In this document: piece after piece, positions 12,601 through 19,826 of the stretch
How positions within the stretch are numbered: the first letter of the stretch is position 1
Layout: the number at the start of each line of letters is the position of its first letter
Assembly (NCBI GenBank): GCA_034231615.1
Contig: CM067317.1
Span: 17,002,264 to 17,066,263, forward strand
Direction: 5' to 3'
Source: Meghimatium bilineatum
Lineage: Eukaryota; Mollusca; Gastropoda; Stylommatophora; Philomycidae
DNA length: 64,000 nucleotides
Translations under genes and position numbers: made by a program
Notes under the pieces: generated by a model
What the model was told of the DNA's origin: nothing
Database searches by the model: none
Seen by the model: only the letters and a program-made list of their open reading frames with translations

Positions 12601-15427
12601 TCTCTCAGTTACTGTTTTTCATTCGTTTGGCGCAGTATCTGTTCATTGCTAGGCTAGTGACAAAAGAATAGTAGCATTGCCTGTGTCATGCATGTCATAA
12701 TAGGTCATTAAGGAGGGATGGGAATGGGTTTCGCTACCCATCTTTTAAATTGTCAGTGAAAAAAAATTGCTGAAGTCAGGTGTGTCAGACCAATAGGCAC
12801 ACAAAAAATAACCAAGCTGTAAATCAGAGCACAACACATACTTTTCTTCAGACTGAAGAAATATTTCAGATAACAAAAACTGCTTTCTGTTTTAGGGAGA
12901 TCATTTTTTAATTATCTGCTGCTAATTGAGCTAACAATCACTTGGAAATTTTATCATACATGTCATTACTACAGGAACTCATTCACTTAGTTAACTAAGA
13001 AATATCCTGTATTTATTTCTAGATAAGCTCTTTGGTGAGTCTTCACCTTCTGTGCCAAATTGGAGAAGATAAAATAGCAGCCCCAAAGTACAAATGCCTG
13101 GTGACCCTTGATTTCATTAGGGCAGTATCAAGGTAAATATTTCTTTAAGAAATCTGTAAATATACCTGTTTCTCAAATGTGACAGTTACATATTCAAGAT
13201 ATGTTCAAAAATATCATGGCTGTTTTTCCCTACAAAAGCAAAAATGCCTTGTCCTTGGTGGGGTGGGGGGTGTGTGTCCATGAATACACTTGTAAGAATT
13301 TTTTCCTATCTGCGGGTTGTTCAGTGGCATAATGACCTTACGAGATGACCAGTGATATTACATCAAATTTTACAAGTGCACTCCACAAGGCCAAAACACC
13401 ACACCACCAAATAGTACCTTGTACAAGTTATCAGACACTGATGATGCTGTGCAACACCAACATTCAGGACTGTTAGCAGCAGGAATTTCATAGCTCTATC
13501 ATAACTACACACTTGCCTTATCTTGGTAATAACTACACATTTGCCTAACCTTGACCATAACTACGCATTTGCCCAATCATCATAACTACATACTTGCCCA
13601 GTCTTCATATCCGATTCACACATTCTTGACCAATTACAACATTTCTATGATTTGTCAGGTTGTATATTCTCTTGAGATGAATCACACTGAAAATGCAACA
13701 GAAAGGGACCAAACATACGCAGAACATGATGGTCCAGCAGTGCTCCATCTCAAAAAGAACTTTAGAAATGCTTTCAACAATAACAGGTTCACTAGAAAAA
13801 GTTTACAGTTCCGTGGATTAGGATTTCATATTTTCAAATAAATACAGTGGAGTCTCAATATAGTCAATTAGTCTGGACCTACAAAATGTTTTACACAGAA
13901 TCTATTTCTGAACAAAATTAATACCAAGATTGTGACAAAACCATTCAGACGTTCTTGATCAATAATACGCTCTTGTTTTGCCTGTGCCCAAAAAAAGAGT
14001 ACAAAGAATAGCAACACTGTTATCTGCAAGTTATGTCATATGAAACAACTACAGTTTGCAGATGTAGTTGGCTGTCATATCCCATAAAGAATCAAGGTGA
14101 CCCATAAGTCGTGATGAAATCAGATGTATCGGACCAAAAGGCGCAGATATCACAGCTAAGCTGTAAACCATGACAATGCATTCCGTTCTCTGGACTACAT
14201 TCTGCTAATTTGCAGAAGTTTGAGAATGAATGCAGAAGATCAATAATAGAGAACTAGAGCAAGTTACCAGTTTTGATTACCTTGGATCTTACATAAACAG
14301 CAATTGGAGCAAACTGTAGTTAGCAAATGCATCAAGTAAACTGAAACAAATGACAAACATATGGCTGCAACAAAATAACAAAAATAACTTTCCTTAGAGC
14401 CTGCATATTCCCAGTAGCAGTACATGGATGTGAATCTTGGGACAATTGCCAATGATGATGATGTTCGTCCGTCGTGATCGACGATGACCAAAAACTCAAC
14501 CATAATAATAATAACAATAAATAATAAAGTTAATAGTGTGTTTTTAAATGACTAGCAAGTCCAATGTGCGCACAAAATATTCTTTTACAGAATTGACAAC
14601 AATAGAAGGTATCTGTGTGAGGTTTTTTTTTGTTTGTTTTTTCTACGTGTCCGCTTCTGTCTTGCAGTTTCTTGTCTGAATTCTTCCGCCGCTAGTGCTC
14701 CCGTTCTAATGCTGTAAAAATTGCCAATAAAGTGAGAAACAAAATTATATTTGAGACAAAATGTTACAGAAGAACCCTCAGAATACCATGGATCATAAAG
14801 ATCACCACCGTGGACATTCTTAGAGAATTCTTTCTTCTTCAGCGTTCATTCTCAATCTCCCGCTGGATATCTCTTGTAACAGAACAATGGTCCTACTATA
14901 TTTCCAGCAGGATGTAGTCCAGAGAATGGAAATGCGTTGTGTCACCGTTTTAATTGCGCCAATGGCCCGACACATCCGTCTTCGGCGGGGAGAGAATTGA
15001 ATAGTCAAGCTTTGATATGGACACCAAGGGGCAAGAGGAAACTAAGAAGATCAAGAGAGACCTTACGTAGAACTATTACAAGAGAAGCGCTTCACCATCG
15101 GTACCAGAAACAATGAGACCTAAGGCAAATTGCAATAATACGCGAGACAAATTCTATGACATCTGCCCTATCTGTGGCCCTAGAGGAATTATGAGGGAGG
15201 AAGAATATAAATATATGTTTCCTATTATATGTTATTTTGCTTGTGCACGCTGTTGTCTGAAAAGGTTGAGAACCCATTATAACTAATATTTAAGATAGTT
15301 CTATAAGATTCTCTTTTTTGCTTGGTCATAATCATGTGATAGTATAAATAGTCTAATCTTATCCCTTTTTTTTCCCCACAGGACCGTCCATTTTGATGTG
15401 ATGAGATATCTTTATGACTTCTTGTGA
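540..15427 (+). CDS. ORC5: Origin recognition complex subunit 5, C-terminal part (9 exons, 5' end outside window)
   Basis: ORC5 is a nuclear AAA+-family subunit of the complex that marks replication origins and helps load the MCM helicase. Nine exons can be read: 540-670, 1335-1383, 2456-2546, 4036-4097, 6560-6675, 8401-8451, 10474-10584, 13023-13132 and 15382-15427 (TGA stop). Every junction has AG acceptor and GT donor bases, and the phases join into one frame of about 254 residues. Family signatures seen in order are [49 protein letters not shown] and the C-terminus YLYDFL. They correspond to roughly the last 250 residues of animal ORC5. The AAA+ ATPase exons must lie before base 1. Introns of 0.66-2.5 kb are filled with repeats, but no exon is broken. 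The next gene, TMA7, converges from the - strand. Confidence 0.95.
1018..1240 (+). mobile_element. RTE-like LINE, 3' end of the RT ORF
   Basis: Reads [39 protein letters not shown] and [15 protein letters not shown]. This is the C-terminal block of the same LINE family seen intact at 20383-21686 (LEDAGQLAQDR and TTFWKEYVT). 5' truncated, inside an ORC5 intron. Confidence 0.75.
1335..1383 (+). CDS. ORC5: ORC5 exon b
   Basis: A 49-nt exon between TTTATTTTCAG and donor GTATGT. It encodes [16 protein letters not shown] plus one base, in phase with the exons on either side. It aligns with the short segment that follows ELRH in animal ORC5. Confidence 0.9.
1690..1865 (+). repeat. SINE-B copy, 5' two thirds
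   Basis: Matches the 47.6-kb copy from GGGGCCCAAGAGG through CTAAGGAGGTTTTGAGG and GTCAAGCC. The 3' part is lost. Confidence 0.7.
2005..2112 (-). repeat. SINE-B 3' fragment
   Basis: Reverse copy of the 3' module: reversed GAGTTTGAGAA, the ACATCCTGCTAAT block and the AAACCATGACAC box. Confidence 0.6.
2456..2546 (+). CDS. ORC5: ORC5 exon c
   Basis: A 91-nt exon after TTTTGCAG, with the weaker donor GTGTTC. It encodes [20 protein letters not shown] and then [21 protein letters not shown] is almost invariant in the family. Confidence 0.93.
2690..2765 (+). mobile_element. 3' tail of the I-type LINE found at 52-56 kb
   Basis: GGGTCAAAAGGCATAACCCA, then GGACTGCTGGATCAG, closely match the 3' UTR of the - strand LINE near 52000-52060 read in its own sense. 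Confidence 0.65.
2860..3065 (+). mobile_element. Zinc-finger LINE fragment (broken)
   Basis: [12 protein letters not shown] and CEKR-like pieces in shifting frames match the C-terminal region of the LINE at 32475-32800. Stops and frameshifts throughout. Confidence 0.6.
3444..3705 (+). repeat. tRNA-derived SINE (SINE-C)
   Basis: Head has an A-box-like TAGCTCGCTGG and a B-box-like GGTTCATTCC 20 bases further on. The body contains TTAAATGGGTACCGGATTAA and ends with ATGTTATGGGTAACTTACTT. Two other copies lie at 32150-32330 (-) and 33218-33480 (+). Confidence 0.75.
4036..4097 (+). CDS. ORC5: ORC5 exon d
   Basis: A 62-nt exon after CACTTTCAG, donor GTGAAA. It encodes [20 protein letters not shown] and corresponds to the variable acidic linker that starts QWEKLQ in human ORC5. 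Phase 2 in and phase 1 out fit both neighbours. Confidence 0.88.
4255..4330 (-). repeat. tRNA-like SINE head
   Basis: On the - strand a perfect Pol III B box GGTTCGAATCC follows a weak A box. No tRNA-like fold or anticodon stem is clear, so it is called a SINE head and not a tRNA gene. Confidence 0.45.
4677..5572. mobile_element. piggyBac-type nonautonomous element with TTAA duplication
   Basis: Flanked on both sides by TTAA (4673-4676 and 5573-5576). Ends begin CCTTTAGGCCCCT and, on the other strand, CCTTTAGAGCCCT (11 of 13 identical). The 896-bp interior has no long ORF. Removing it with one TTAA joins a LINE fragment that resumes at 5577, so it is a precise insertion. Confidence 0.8.
5577..5720 (+). 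mobile_element. RNase H LINE C-terminal fragment
   Basis: Reads [20 protein letters not shown], the Cys/His tail after RNase H in I-type LINEs. It is interrupted at its left edge by the piggyBac-type element. Confidence 0.6.
5810..5890 (+). repeat. Shared repeat tail (also at 46165-46235)
   Basis: GGCTGACCCAACTGTTCGTT followed by GGTCACTTTGCATATACTTTG matches 46165-46235 with few changes. The parent element is unknown; it follows a LINE fragment here. Confidence 0.5.
6107..6166 (+). repeat. 30-bp tandem duplication
   Basis: Two copies of a unit containing GCTACATTATCTACAGACAT, followed by partial CTACAG repeats. Confidence 0.8.
6226..6345 (+). mobile_element. RTE-like LINE fragment
   Basis: [20 protein letters not shown] and GRQRYKWER match the copies at 38320-38660 (-) and 56315-56895 (+). 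Confidence 0.7.
6354..6500 (-). repeat. SINE-A copy (divergent)
   Basis: Reversed SINE-A: GCGTTCGTTCTCGAACTCCT through CAGAATGTAGTCCAGAGAA to CTAACACATCCGAC. Confidence 0.7.
6560..6675 (+). CDS. ORC5: ORC5 exon e
   Basis: A 116-nt exon after TTATTTCAG, donor GTAAGT. It contains [20 protein letters not shown] and RRFFAK, strongly conserved in ORC5, and ends on a codon boundary. Confidence 0.94.
6836..6981 (-). repeat. SINE-A copy
   Basis: Reversed SINE-A from CTTCTTCAGCGTTCATTC to CACATCCGTCTTCGGCGG, with a small internal deletion after AAATGCGTT. It sits 160 bases downstream of ORC5 exon e. Confidence 0.85.
7340..7440 (-). repeat. SINE-B 3' fragment
   Basis: Reversed 3' module (TTCTTTCTCAAACTC, ATCAGCATGATATAGTCC). 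Confidence 0.5.
7440..7990 (-). mobile_element. RNase H LINE fragment, split by a hAT MITE
   Basis: On the - strand, [17 protein letters not shown] carries the last RNase H motif (GNErAD). The reading continues across the MITE at 7702-7888 with the 8-bp target copy as the join. Decayed, with several stops. Confidence 0.65.
7702..7888. mobile_element. hAT-type MITE with exact 8-bp target duplication
   Basis: Ends CAGGGCTAATCAA and (reverse) CAGGGCTATTCAA. CAGTAGCA is repeated exactly at 7694-7701 and 7889-7896. 187 bp, noncoding. Confidence 0.85.
8401..8451 (+). CDS. ORC5: ORC5 exon f
   Basis: A 51-nt basic exon after ACTTGTCAG, donor GTAAGT. It encodes [17 protein letters not shown], matching the lysine-rich loop between FFLK and SNHLLGPK in the family. 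It is in phase with both neighbours. Confidence 0.88.
9002..9349 (+). repeat. Decayed direct duplication (~214-bp period)
   Basis: 9002-9133 and 9216-9349 share the order GGCC/AGCTGATA, CATGTT, TTTGGTTATGA and CCTAGGCATTT. A SINE-A stub (9150-9207) lies between them. Confidence 0.55.
9150..9207 (+). repeat. SINE-A 3' stub
   Basis: Starts with a GCGAAGACTGA remnant of the head and jumps to CCAGTGGGAGTTTGAGAATG and the GAAGAAGAA tail. The middle is deleted. Confidence 0.7.
9400..9630 (+). repeat. Relative of the piggyBac-type element's right arm
   Basis: AAAAAGTTATTGCGTTTTCA, AATACCCACTAAACATAATA and TTCACACAAAAAATAA match 5460-5522 base by base with about 80% identity by eye. No TTAA-bounded ends found. 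Confidence 0.5.
9758..9930. mobile_element. Tigger/pogo-like MITE with TA duplication
   Basis: Ends CAGTGAAATCCGTTATAAC and (reverse) CTGTGGAATCCCTCTATAG, with TA on both sides (9756-9757, 9931-9932). 173 bp, noncoding. Confidence 0.7.
10474..10584 (+). CDS. ORC5: ORC5 exon g
   Basis: A 111-nt (37-codon) exon after ATTCTTTAG, donor GTGAGT. It encodes [20 protein letters not shown] and [10 protein letters not shown], matching the winged-helix-side part of ORC5. Confidence 0.94.
10690..10770 (-). repeat. tRNA-like SINE head
   Basis: On the - strand, GGTTCAATTCC (B box) lies downstream of an A-box-like TTGCTAGGCGATTTGG. No full cloverleaf was made out. Confidence 0.4.
10893..11040 (+). repeat. 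SINE-B, 3' half
   Basis: Good match to the 47.6-kb copy from AGTGACCCAAAGC through GCCGAAAGGCGCAGATATCG to GGAGTTTGAGAAC and AGAAGAAGAA. Confidence 0.8.
11480..11940 (+). mobile_element. mariner transposase remnant
   Basis: In shifting frames reads [14 protein letters not shown], then [10 protein letters not shown], then [17 protein letters not shown] and [16 protein letters not shown]. The order and spacing match the catalytic core and C-terminus of mariner (DD34D) transposases. The aspartate before NA-HT is no longer readable and stops are frequent. Confidence 0.75.
11962..12122 (-). repeat. SINE-A copy
   Basis: Reversed SINE-A; CTCTCGCTGGATCTCTCTTG through CAGCAGGATGTAGTCCAGAG to a degraded head. 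Confidence 0.8.
12305..12550 (-). repeat. SINE-B copy
   Basis: Reversed, nearly full length: tail GCTCATTCTCAAAACTT, middle GGTTTACAGCTGCGATAT, head GACTTCCTTAGTCACCTCTT and TCGCTATTCTTTGC. Confidence 0.8.
12668..12870 (+). repeat. SINE-B copy (divergent)
   Basis: Forward copy: AGAATAGTAGCATTG, GTCATTAAGGAGGGATGGGA, GCTGAAGTCAGGTGTGTCAG. Faces the previous reverse copy head to head. Confidence 0.7.
13023..13132 (+). CDS. ORC5: ORC5 exon h
   Basis: A 110-nt exon after TTATTTCTAG, donor GTAAAT. It encodes [17 protein letters not shown] and [16 protein letters not shown]. The last two bases make a split Arg codon with the next exon. Confidence 0.93.
13248..13850. other. ORC5 intron segment with no identified feature
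   Basis: Contains a short G-run (near 13260), AT-rich noncoding DNA, a loosely repeated CATAACTACACATTTGCC phrase at 13500-13600, and a 96-codon open frame without recognisable motifs. No gene supported. Confidence 0.5.
13855..13925 (+). repeat. Tigger-like MITE end fragment
   Basis: CAGTGGAGTCTCAATATAGT resembles the terminal sequence of the 9758-9930 element. The other end is not found. Confidence 0.35.
13985..14247 (+). repeat. SINE-B copy
   Basis: Nearly full length: CAAAGAATAGCAACACTGTT, AGTTGGCTGTCATATCCCAT, CCAAAAGGCGCAGATATCAC, then GAAGTTTGAGAATGAATGCA. Confidence 0.85.
14250..14450 (+). mobile_element. RTE-like LINE fragment
   Basis: [24 protein letters not shown] and [14 protein letters not shown] residues in two frames match the region before the GCExWTLNK motif of the 20.4-kb LINE. 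Confidence 0.65.
14732..15200 (+). mobile_element. RTE-like LINE 3' fragment, split by a SINE-A
   Basis: [20 protein letters not shown] precedes the SINE at 14830-14990. After it, basic [20 protein letters not shown] and a tail with TCTATGACATCTGCCCTATC follow. The same tail is seen at 43940-44030. Confidence 0.7.
14830..14990 (-). repeat. SINE-A copy with target duplication
   Basis: Near-complete reversed SINE-A, flanked by AGAGAATT at 14822-14829 and 14991-14998. It is inserted within a LINE fragment. Confidence 0.9.
15382..15427 (+). CDS. ORC5: ORC5 last exon (coding part)
   Basis: After acceptor CCCCACAG the exon encodes [15 protein letters not shown] and stop TGA. It is the exact C-terminal end typical of animal ORC5. 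Confidence 0.94.
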
Positions 15428-15462
15428 TATGTGTCAAGCCAGATTCACATGAATGATTCAAT

Positions 15463-15605
15463 AACAGTAGTCAAATCCTATTATAACATGGTCTGGGCCA
15501 AGGACATACGGTACATATTTAATAACAGAAATTTTCGCTATTTACAATACAACTAATAAATATAATTTGGGATTGTGAAAGGTGTTGTTTATTGATTTTC
15601 TCCAA
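15463..15605. repeat. MITE-like repeat in the ORC5 3' UTR
   Basis: Shares AATAACAGAAATTT, CTAT.TACA, TATAAT.TGGGATT and GGTGTTGTT in order with the Tigger-like MITE at 9758-9930. It begins 36 bases after the ORC5 stop and contains the likely poly(A) signal. Confidence 0.6.
15555..15560 (+). terminator. Candidate ORC5 poly(A) signal
   Basis: AATAAA about 128 nt after the ORC5 stop, followed by a GT-rich run. It lies inside a decayed MITE-like repeat (15463-15605). No other AATAAA is seen between the stop and this one. Confidence 0.45.
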
Positions 15606-16330
15606 GTGAATGATGTTTGGTTCTATCCGCACTCGTGAAGAGCAGGGGTGGGAACCTCAGTTGTCGTTCCAAGGCCAGATGTGTCACCTTGGTTGCATTA
15701 TCTTGATGGTTTCTCTTAACCGTTTTCTTTGTCTAACTTTGGCTTTATATCCGGGTATTCCTGTGTTATATGTTCTGATTGGTGTTTGGTTTGGGTTCAT
15801 TCTCATAAGGAGACAGAATCATTTTGCTTGCTGTCTTTTGAAATTTTCAATACTTGATATTGTACCTACTCTTTTCCTAATTTCATTTCTTATTCTATCT
15901 AGTTTAGTAACCATTGCAATTTTCTCAGACATTTAATTTCACATGTACCAATTTTACTCTGCTGCGAGACTGTTAACCATTAGTTGCAGTGCATCGTTTC
16001 TATTGGTAGAACACTAGAGTCGCCAGAGGTTGCTTTTTTTACTTGTTTCGCTAAGATCCATATTGTATTTTGAATCTGTAGAGGATTAATTTAAAATCAT
16101 GACCTTTATATAATTCAGAGTTCACATGTTCTTTTCATGTTTACATTGTGATGTTATTACGTCAGACTGATTTTTAATGCTTAGTTTTAGCACAATTTGT
16201 TGGCAAAGGAGAATATTATTCCTATGTACACTGATGACACAGCAGTAGTAATGATGGAAATATGCACAATGTAGGTAATTTGCGTATCAAATATAACGTA
16301 GAAAGTGACATTGAATTTTCTTTGTTAGAT
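15606..16330. other. Intergenic, no gene supported
   Basis: A 108-codon open frame at 15610-15936 is Leu/Ile/Phe-rich but has no recognisable motif, and its base composition is like its surroundings. CAGGGGTGGGAACCTC near 15641 looks like a hAT terminal sequence. Confidence 0.4.
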
Positions 16331-16710
16331 AGGCCTGTTTCTGACAAGGAAATTCACCAGAGTAATGTTTTACAAGTAGGAGTTTAGAATTTTGTAGAAA
16401 ACGTTGGGCTGTACATAATCTTGATGAGATTGCTATACCTTATGAATACTTTAGCATCATTGTCAACTAGTTTTATCAATTTGCAGCCAATCAGACAAAT
16501 TTGTAGATATATAATGCAGAACAAGCAACAAAAGAAGACATGCTTGACATCTGTAACTGCCAGTGAAATAAAATGTTTTTATATTTTAATGGGCCTGCAT
16601 ATGGCATGTATTGGAGTACAGATGATGGGTTCAATGTTTCTGGAATATTCACCGTTTGCAAAAAAGGAGATTTGTGAAAAATTGCAATATTTTGTCTAGC
16701 ACCCCTAAGA
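16330..16710 (+). mobile_element. piggyBac-like transposase remnant
   Basis: ICRYIMQNKQQK then SVTASEIKCFYILMGLHMAC resembles the conserved entry to the piggyBac transposase core (TN.YA.Q ... EI..F..I.I.MG). No catalytic aspartates remain and no TTAA-bounded ends were found. Confidence 0.55.
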
Positions 16711-17200
16711 CCTTTTTAGCTTTTCCGCATTATGTTGAGGTTGATGCTTAATTTTAAAATATATATGTGTTAAATTATTTTTCATATAGTTTCATGTGAG
16801 ATTGTTCATTTTTCTGTTGAGCTGCCAAGTTGAGTGTGATTTGATGAACAGTTTAAAAGACAGAGTTTGACTTTGGTATACACATGATAGATATTATCTA
16901 TCTTTTGATTTCCATCTTATTCTTTGGGTGAAGTAATGGTGACAGTAAATCACTGTTTGCTTTCTGACACCTTGTTTCTATTTCTCTGTCTAGTCTTCCA
17001 TTTTTGGGGGAAATGCTGCATAGATATTTAAATGAATAAATTTAAAGTGTTTATAACACTTTTCTGACCAATTTCCACGATCATCAATTTTCCATTACAA
17101 ATCCTTGGTAACCAACTTCGATGATCGTAGAAACCATTATGATACTTCAGAAATATGTCAACTGTAGTGATAATGTTACTAAAGTTAGCTCGCATGGGAT
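16711..17200. other. Intergenic, nothing seen
   Basis: AT-rich DNA without ORFs, tandem repeats or recognisable element ends. Confidence 0.5.
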
Positions 17201-17212
17201 GGTATGTTATTC

Positions 17213-17338
17213 TTCTTCTGCGTTCATTCTCAAACTCCTACTGGATCTAGATTTCTAGCAGGATGTAGTCCAGAGAATGGAGATGCGTTGTACCGCCGTT
17301 TTATTTGCGACAATGGCCCGACACATCCATCTTCTGCA
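17213..17338 (-). repeat. SINE-A copy with 12-bp target duplication
   Basis: Reversed SINE-A with a small deletion of the CTTGTAGCAGGAC box. GGTATGTTATTC is repeated exactly at 17201-17212 and 17339-17350. Confidence 0.9.
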
Positions 17339-17667
17339 GGTATGTTATTCCAAAGTGGCAGTGCGCACGATAAAATAACTTATATACTGTTTATGGGTAG
17401 TAATCATGACAAAATCAGATTTTTCAGTGGTGAGATTTTGTGATATATAGAAATTAATGTAAATCCATGCCTAGCACTATAATAAATTAATTGTTGTTCA
17501 AAATAACTCTGTGGCTTTTTAATTCATTTTAAAAATCCAAATATTCAATACAACACATAGAAAGTTTCAAAGCTTTCTCGTGTTTTATATGATTTTTTAA
17601 AGACAGAGACATATAGAAACTTTGCAAACACCCTTAGTAATGGAAGATAAGTACGCTCTGGATTGCT

Positions 17668-17695
17668 AGTCAGCAAAGTGTTAGCCCTTTCACCA
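17668..17695 (+). repeat. Possible piggyBac-type end
   Basis: CCCTTTCACCACTATGAGAT after TTAG. The same word occurs reversed at 6023-6043 followed by TTAA. No matching second ends found nearby. Confidence 0.35.
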
Positions 17696-18249
17696 CTATG
17701 AGATCTCCAAATTGTCACTCCCCCATCACTAAAACAAGAGAACAACTCCTCCAAATTCTTGATATGATGATTTTAAAAATGCATTTTCTTAAATGTGAAT
17801 AAAGAACATGATCTACCTTAAATATATTATTGTTTTGGCTAGACACTCTTCTGTATGACATCCACAGTATTTTTATGAAAGGACTGTAAAAAAATATTAA
17901 AAAATTGAGGAAAGTGACAATCAGTTGTGTTCAGTGTGTCACCTTGAAATTTGTGAATCTAATACTTTTCCTAGAATGTTGTGTAACACAAAAACAATTT
18001 GTTCAAACTTGCTCATGTTTCAAAATTCAGATTGTACCAAAATTCCACAACAGTTGAGTAACAATGATCTTATATATAATATGCTTCCATTATTTTTTAA
18101 TTTATCATTTCTATGAGAGAACTGCTTTATAAAATCATCACTGAAAGTCTGTTGATGTGGATAAAGATTTATGCCAGAAAGTCTACTAATTTTGTGCAGG
18201 TCTCTTGACATTTGCTACATCAGCAAGAAAAAGTTGATAATAAAATGAA

Positions 18250-18345
18250 TTAACATTTATAGACCTCACGAAGGCATTTGACAGTCAACAGAGAGGAGCT
18301 GTGGAAAGTGTTCACCAATTTGGCACATGAGGAAATTTAGCAATT
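18250..18345 (+). mobile_element. LINE reverse-transcriptase motif fragment
   Basis: FIDLTKAFD is the RT motif A with the catalytic aspartate, followed after a frameshift by EELWKVFTNL. Nothing else of the RT domain remains. Confidence 0.65.
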
Positions 18346-18699
18346 CCATTAAAAATAATTGCTGTCTCAATAAATAGTCAAGATCTATTGGTGGGGTCAC
18401 AGTGTAGTTTTACGCCATTTGTTAAGTCACCAGCAAACCCAGGTTTCAAGTTCACTCATCAGTGGTTTGAAATAAAGTCGAGCAATACCACATCACTAAT
18501 GAGCAGCTGTAGTAGGCGGTGCTAGTCAGTCACTGTAGGTAATCTGGTCCATTTTCCATCTGCCTACAGAGGACAGAATAAGCATTTAAAAATACACTTG
18601 GAAAATCACTTCAATCTCCATTTTTCTATCACTTCTGCCAACTTACTAGACATGCGAATGCAAGTTGTGCCGTCCCTACTTGTTGTCTTTGATTTATAT

Positions 18700-18750
18700 G
18701 TGTTTGTGATCCTTGATAAAGGCATTTTGGTCAAAACGTCAATTTGTGTA
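18700..18750 (+). ncRNA. Decayed hammerhead-like motif of a Penelope-like element
   Basis: TTGATAAAGGCATTTTGG followed by TCAAAACGTC resembles the CTGATGA - short hairpin - GAAACGTC core of the minimal hammerhead ribozymes known in Penelope-like retroelements. Two core positions are changed, so activity is not expected. A related copy is at 40699-40740. Confidence 0.45.
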
Positions 18751-19623
18751 CCTATGTGTGTTTCGTACAATTAGCAAAAATTTATTCCTCATTTCAAGCT
18801 ATGCCTGTTAAATCTCCAGTGTCAGTGAATAGTTCAAGAGGGCCAAGACAATATAAGAAAAACCAGAAATAGATAAAAAGTGTTGTCAATATTTACAAAC
18901 ATATACTAGTTAACACTAAGTAGGTACTTGGACATCCATCTAGTCTGAGTCTGTATTTTTAAACAAACAAAAAAATATGGTGCTCTTATGCTCAATTTTT
19001 TTTTTTAAATTGATGTTGAGAAATCCCTTTATTTGTGAGCAAGTAGCTCTTGGCAGCCCATATCCTTACTGACAAAATCGCATGCTCTTAAAAACATGGT
19101 TGTTAGAGAGTGTATGGATGCACATTTATTCCTCAAATAGAGGCATTCTAGTGCAGTAGTATCCCAGAAACTTCAGACCATCAGGAGTGCAATACATACT
19201 TCTTGGCCAACCATATCATTCTTCTGTCAGATTTGTTGATCCATCCGCAATGGTGGCATATCTAGCATTCAATTGCCAGAGTCTACGACAAAGGTACAAT
19301 GTCTGTGGCCTGCATCTCTTTGTTATCCATGGGGATCATTTGACAGAAGACAAAAGTAAGAAATTGAGACAAGAAATGTAGTGACGATTTTTTTCACAAG
19401 TGACTAGTTGTCAGCCTATCCAACTTAGTCACATCCAAGCCTTGAATGAAGACTAGCCCTATCATTTGCAGCCTAAACTAGAAGTCCATACACTAGTTGT
19501 CACATGGGCGAATTTTAAATGGAAATAAATATTGAAAATAGACATTGTGGAGGTGACAATTATTCATGTATCGATAGTTTTACAAAATAAGTACAACAAA
19601 GTAACAAATTGACTTTCCAATAT

Positions 19624-19629
19624 TTTAAT
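19624..19629 (-). terminator. Candidate TMA7 poly(A) signal (ATTAAA)
   Basis: ATTAAA on the - strand, 163 nt past the TMA7 stop, followed by a T/GT-rich stretch. No AATAAA is seen closer on this strand. Confidence 0.35.
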
Positions 19630-19791
19630 AAGACAGTACAAAAGTTTGTGCTTTCTCTGTTGTACTGTGCACAATGCTGAGGTAATACAGAATTTACAAA
19701 TATTGGACAAAGTCAGAAGTCTAGCATCCACAGCTCAATGTAGCTGATCAATGGTTACTTGATTAACAAGTTAATGGCTTATAGGTCGTGT

Positions 19792-19826
19792 TCATTTCTT
19801 CCCAGATTTCTTGATACCCCCAGATG
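19792..19826 (-). CDS. TMA7: TMA7 exon 4 (coding part)
   Basis: Thirty-five bases after acceptor TCATTTCAG. Encodes SGGIKKSGKK and TGA, the conserved TMA7 C-terminus. If exon 3 is read through its donor instead, a false early stop (LSK) appears two codons later. Confidence 0.92.

Noticed and set aside
14264..14517. Two overlapping - strand frames of 61 and 79 codons
   Set aside because: They are antisense to an RTE-like LINE fragment and have no motif.
15610..15936. 108-codon hydrophobic frame that could be a membrane protein
   Set aside because: T-rich DNA gives Leu/Phe/Ile by chance; no conserved motif, no splice partners.
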